Assembly: GCA_002422345.1 (NCBI GenBank)
Contig: DIUL01000007.1
Location: 1 to 26,625 of the forward strand
Length of the DNA stretch: 26,625 bases
Direction: 5' to 3'
DNA from: Acetobacteraceae bacterium UBA6159
Lineage (GTDB): Bacteria; Pseudomonadota; Alphaproteobacteria; Acetobacterales; Acetobacteraceae
Shown here piece after piece: positions 23,593 through 26,625 of this stretch. Both the position numbers and the translations under genes were made by a program. The notes beneath the pieces were generated by a model that worked only from the letters and a program-made list of their open reading frames with translations, ran no database searches and had not been told where the DNA came from. The first letter of the stretch is position 1. Every line of letters starts with the position of its first letter.

Positions 23593-24864
23593 ATGAGCGA
23601 CTCCGATACCGACACCGCCGCTCGGCGGGAACTCTCCCGCCACCGTGGCCTCGCGACGTCCCTGCTGGCGCTGATGGGGGGGCTGACACTCGGCAGCTAT
23701 GCGCTGCCCCCCGGCTATTGGCCCAGCCTGCTGCAGGCCGCCGCGAAAGCCGGCTTCGTCGGCGGCATCGCCGATTGGTTTGCCGTGACGGCCCTGTTCC
23801 GCCACCCCCTGGGCATACCAATCCCGCATACCGCGATCATCCCCCGCCAGAAGGAGCGGCTCGGCCGCGCGCTGGGGCGGTTCGTGGCGACGAGCGTGTT
23901 TTCGGCGGCGGATGTGTCCCGCATCCTCGCCGGCCTCGACGTCCCTGCGATTCTGCGCCGCTTCCTGGCCGATCCCGCCTCCTCCCGCCCCGCCGCCGTC
24001 GCGCTGGCCGGGATGCTGCCCCGCCTACTGGCCACGGTGGAGGACGGGCGCGCCCGCCGCGTCATGGCCCGCCTGATCCCGCGCCTGATCGGCGGCCAGA
24101 CCTCCGGTCAGATGGTGTCCCGCGTGCTGATGGGCCTGGTCGACGGCGGCAAGCACCAGGAGGTGTTCGGCTTCATCCTCGGCCAGCTTCGCACCGCGAT
24201 GGCGGAGCGGGAGGAAACGCTGCGGGTCGCGATCGAGGAACGGGTCCGCGAACAGGGCGGCCGGCTGATCGGCTGGGCGCTCGGGGCTTCCATCGCCAAG
24301 CGGGTCCTGGCGCAGGTGAACGCCGAACTCGACCGCATGAGCCCGGACGGCTCGGAGCTGCGCGACGCCTTCGACGAATGGGTGCGCCGCGAAATCGATC
24401 GCCTGCGCGATGACCCGGCTCGCGCCGCGGAGCTAAGCGCGATGATCCGCCAGGTCGTCGCGCATGAGACGGTGCAGGCCTGGCTGTGGGACGTCTGGGC
24501 CAGGATGCGCCACGCGCTGGAAACCGATGCCGGCAAGCCGAACGGGCGCACGATCGCGTTCCTGGAGGAGGCGCTGGCGAACCTGGGCACGATGCTGGCA
24601 AGCGATCCGGCCGCCCGCCAGCGGGTGCAGGACGCGACCCAGGCCGTGGCGGCGTCCCTGCTGCCGGCCGCGCAGGATCAGTTGGCCGACTTCATCGCCC
24701 GAATCGTCGCCGGCTGGGACACGGCGACAATCACCGACCGGCTGGAACTGCGGGTGGGCAAGGACCTGCAATATGTGCGGATCAACGGAACCCTGGTCGG
24801 CTTCCTGGTCGGTGGCGCGCTGTTCGCTGCGCTGCACGCGGTGTTCGGGACCGTCGCCTTCTGA
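23593..24864 (+). CDS. DUF445 (YjiN-like) membrane-associated protein
   Basis: The 423-residue protein matches DUF445: an N-terminal hydrophobic segment (about 20-40), the conserved GFVGGIADWFAVTALFRHPLG (54-74), IPHTAIIPRQKERLGRALG (77-95), a long helical middle part rich in Arg/Glu, and a C-terminal membrane segment after LQYVRINGTLVGFLVGGALFAALH. The function of the family is unknown; it is probably an inner-membrane protein with a large helical domain. Its stop directly abuts the convergent MFS stop (TGATCA), with no spacer for a terminator. Confidence 0.9.
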   Translation: MSDSDTDTAARRELSRHRGLATSLLALMGGLTLGSYALPPGYWPSLLQAAAKAGFVGGIADWFAVTALFRHPLGIPIPHTAIIPRQKERLGRALGRFVATSVFSAADVSRILAGLDVPAILRRFLADPASSRPAAVALAGMLPRLLATVEDGRARRVMARLIPRLIGGQTSGQMVSRVLMGLVDGGKHQEVFGFILGQLRTAMAEREETLRVAIEERVREQGGRLIGWALGASIAKRVLAQVNAELDRMSPDGSELRDAFDEWVRREIDRLRDDPARAAELSAMIRQVVAHETVQAWLWDVWARMRHALETDAGKPNGRTIAFLEEALANLGTMLASDPAARQRVQDATQAVAASLLPAAQDQLADFIARIVAGWDTATITDRLELRVGKDLQYVRINGTLVGFLVGGALFAALHAVFGTVAF

Positions 24865-26097
24865 TCAGCCGGCCGCCCGGATCGCCGGCGGCCGGCGCAG
24901 CGCCCAGAAACCGACCGACCCGCACACGTAGAAGAAGATCGAAAGCCAGAACGCCACCCGATAGCTGCCGGTCACGTCGAACACGAACCCGGCGAGCCAG
25001 GCGCCTCCCGCTGCCCCAAGCCCGGTGCCGATCGAGATCACGCCCAGGATCGTGCCCAGATTCGGCCCGGGGAAGAGGTCGGCTGTCTTGGCGGTGATCG
25101 CCGGCCCGCGGGCCCCCCAGGTCAGGCCGAAGAAGCAGGCGTGCATCCACAGCAGAACGTGGTCTCCCGGCCCGGTGATCAGCAGCCCGCAGGCGACCCC
25201 GATGATCGACGTGCCATAGGTCAGCACCGCCGAAAGCTCCCGCCCGATATAGTCGGACACGGTGCCGGTCAGGATCACCCCGGGCAGGGACAGGAACGCA
25301 CCCATGCCCAGGACGCTGGCCGCGTAGAACTTGTCGAAGCCGACATCGACGGCGAAGGCCAACTGGTGCAGCGCGACCAGGAAGCTGCCCAGGCCGGTGA
25401 AGACATAGACCAGCGTCAGCAGCCAGAAATGCGGCGTGCGCATCGCCTGCCGGACGGTCCATCCGCCCTCGGCCACCGCCTTTTCGCGGCGTTCGGCGCG
25501 GGTGGCGCGCTTGGTGTCGGTGCCTCGGAACAGCGCGGCCAGAGGCAGGATCGCCGCCGCCATCGCGATGCCCTGCCACAGATAGGCGCCGCGCCAGCCC
25601 AGGCCGCTGATCATCAGCGTTGCGGCCGGGGCCGAGTAGGCGCGCGCGAACCCGTTGGCCGACTGCACGACGGACACCGCCATGCCGCGATTGCGGACGA
25701 AATACTTGGACAGCAGCGGCACGAAGGCCACCAGCCCCAGGCAGTTGGCGCCGAAATTCATCACCAGGCCGTAGATGATGATCATGTGCCAAAGCTCGGT
25801 GGCATAGGAACTCGCGACCAGGCCGGCCGCCAGGATCGCCCCGCCCATCAGCACCAGCCGCCGAGGTCCCAGCCGATCCACCAGGATGCCCACCAGCGGC
25901 GCAGTCCCCCCATGCACCAATTGCCCCACCGCATACGCCACGGACACATCCGCTCGGCTCCACCCGAACTCCTCGATGAAGGCCACGAGGAAGACGGTGT
26001 AGGAGTGCATGAAGGCGGCCCCGACCGAGAAGGTCAGGAACGCGGCGCCCAGGAGAACCCAGGCACGGGTCGGCGAAAGGGACGGAAGGTCGGACAT
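24865..26097 (-). CDS. MFS transporter, monocarboxylate/oxalate-type
   Basis: The 410-residue protein has 12 predicted membrane segments. The MFS loop motif between segments 2 and 3 reads GILVDRLGPRRLVLMGG, and a long basic central loop carries KRATRAERREK. The FIEEFGWSRADVSVAYAVGQL opening is typical of the OxlT/MCT-like anion-transporter branch, so a small organic acid is a likely substrate; this is family-level inference. The start at ATG 26097 has a weak ribosome site. It diverges from the acetyltransferase gene across 73 bases. Confidence 0.9.
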   Translation of the reverse strand: MSDLPSLSPTRAWVLLGAAFLTFSVGAAFMHSYTVFLVAFIEEFGWSRADVSVAYAVGQLVHGGTAPLVGILVDRLGPRRLVLMGGAILAAGLVASSYATELWHMIIIYGLVMNFGANCLGLVAFVPLLSKYFVRNRGMAVSVVQSANGFARAYSAPAATLMISGLGWRGAYLWQGIAMAAAILPLAALFRGTDTKRATRAERREKAVAEGGWTVRQAMRTPHFWLLTLVYVFTGLGSFLVALHQLAFAVDVGFDKFYAASVLGMGAFLSLPGVILTGTVSDYIGRELSAVLTYGTSIIGVACGLLITGPGDHVLLWMHACFFGLTWGARGPAITAKTADLFPGPNLGTILGVISIGTGLGAAGGAWLAGFVFDVTGSYRVAFWLSIFFYVCGSVGFWALRRPPAIRAAG

Positions 26098-26170
26098 GGC
26101 AATGGTTTTGCCCTGTTCGGGCGCGGTTGGCCAGGACGGGCCGGGGCGTTAGCGTGGCCGGAGACCGTGA

Positions 26171-26625
26171 ATGGGGCTCCTGGAACGCATGACTGATATC
26201 CAGATCGTGACCACCGCCAGCCGGCCGGACGTGATCCCAGCCGCCTCGGCCTGGCTTTGGGAGGAATGGGCGCGCCACAAGGGCCGCACCGTGGCGCAGG
26301 TCGAGGCGCGGATGGCGTCCCGGCAGGCAACGGCGGGGCCGGAACAGACCTTCGTGGTGCTGGAGGACGGCATCCCCGTCGCGACCGCCAGCCTGGTGCA
26401 CCACGACCTCGATCCCCGGCCGGAACTGACGCCCTGGCTCGCCAGTGTCTATGTCGATCCGCCGTTCCGTGGGCGCGGCCACGCCGAACGCCTGGTGCGG
26501 GTGGTGGAGGATGCGGCGCGCGCAGGCGGGGTGCGGCGGCTATGGCTGCATTCCGAGCACGCGGTCGGGCTGTATGCGAAGCTGGGCTGGATCGCGGATG
26601 GGCCCAAGGCTGTTCAACGCTATGA
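26171..26625 (+). CDS. GNAT-family N-acetyltransferase, 3' end outside the window
   Basis: The visible 151 codons show the GNAT core: FVVLEDGIPVATASLV (beta strands), LASVYVDPPFRGRGHAERLVR with the acetyl-CoA-binding RGRGHA loop, LWLHSEHAVGLYAKLGWIADG near the end. The enzyme acetylates an amine using acetyl-CoA. GGAGA 6 bases upstream favours ATG 26171; ATG 26189 (MTDIQIV) is a good alternative. The frame is open at the last base, so the protein is incomplete here. Confidence 0.85.
   Translation, partial: MGLLERMTDIQIVTTASRPDVIPAASAWLWEEWARHKGRTVAQVEARMASRQATAGPEQTFVVLEDGIPVATASLVHHDLDPRPELTPWLASVYVDPPFRGRGHAERLVRVVEDAARAGGVRRLWLHSEHAVGLYAKLGWIADGPKAVQRY

Noticed and set aside
24862..24867. 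TGATCA at the junction of the DUF445 and MFS genes as a binding site
   Set aside because: It is simply the two convergent stop codons, TGA and its reverse complement TCA, placed side by side.

Overview
This 26.6 kb window is GC-rich, densely coded chromosome from a Gram-negative bacterium. Codon use, an outer-membrane barrel protein, a YfcG-type glutathione transferase and alphaproteobacterial-looking housekeeping genes suggest an alphaproteobacterium, probably an Acetobacteraceae/Rhodospirillales member. That placement is inference; no rRNA is present.

Positions 1-4420 (+ strand) look like one regulatory locus. Two GC-rich palindromes and a half site lie upstream of a near-consensus sigma-54 promoter, followed by a small secreted Arg/Asp repeat protein, a stem-loop, an outer-membrane beta-barrel protein, a membrane histidine kinase and an NtrC-type sigma-54 activator. 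The simplest reading is that the activator drives the repeat-protein gene next to it.

Positions 4448-9871 hold accessory metabolism: a divergent SDR epimerase/reductase, a TauD-type dioxygenase, a Baeyer-Villiger-type flavin monooxygenase, and a leishmanolysin-like protein whose HExxH zinc motif is broken.

Positions 10157-14612 (- strand) form the most notable unit: AlgI-type MBOAT acyltransferase, membrane-anchored SGNH/DltD-like protein, acyl carrier protein and fatty acyl-AMP ligase. All four roles of the Gram-positive Dlt D-alanylation system are present, but the ligase is of the fatty-acyl type. I infer an export-coupled acylation system that decorates an unknown envelope or extracellular molecule.

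Positions 14747-15417 hold a decayed type I restriction hsdR fragment at the 3' side of tRNA-Ser(GCU), which suggests the scar of an integrated island.

Positions 15518-26625 look like ordinary backbone: YfcG-like GST, TPR lipoprotein-like exported protein, exonuclease III, a small exported unknown protein, a DegT aminotransferase plus nucleotide-sugar SDR pair, a K+-channel-like protein, RidA, a zinc/manganese-type ABC transporter (ATPase plus permease) with a candidate Zur box and a tiny membrane ORF, a DUF445 protein, an MFS transporter and a truncated GNAT acetyltransferase.
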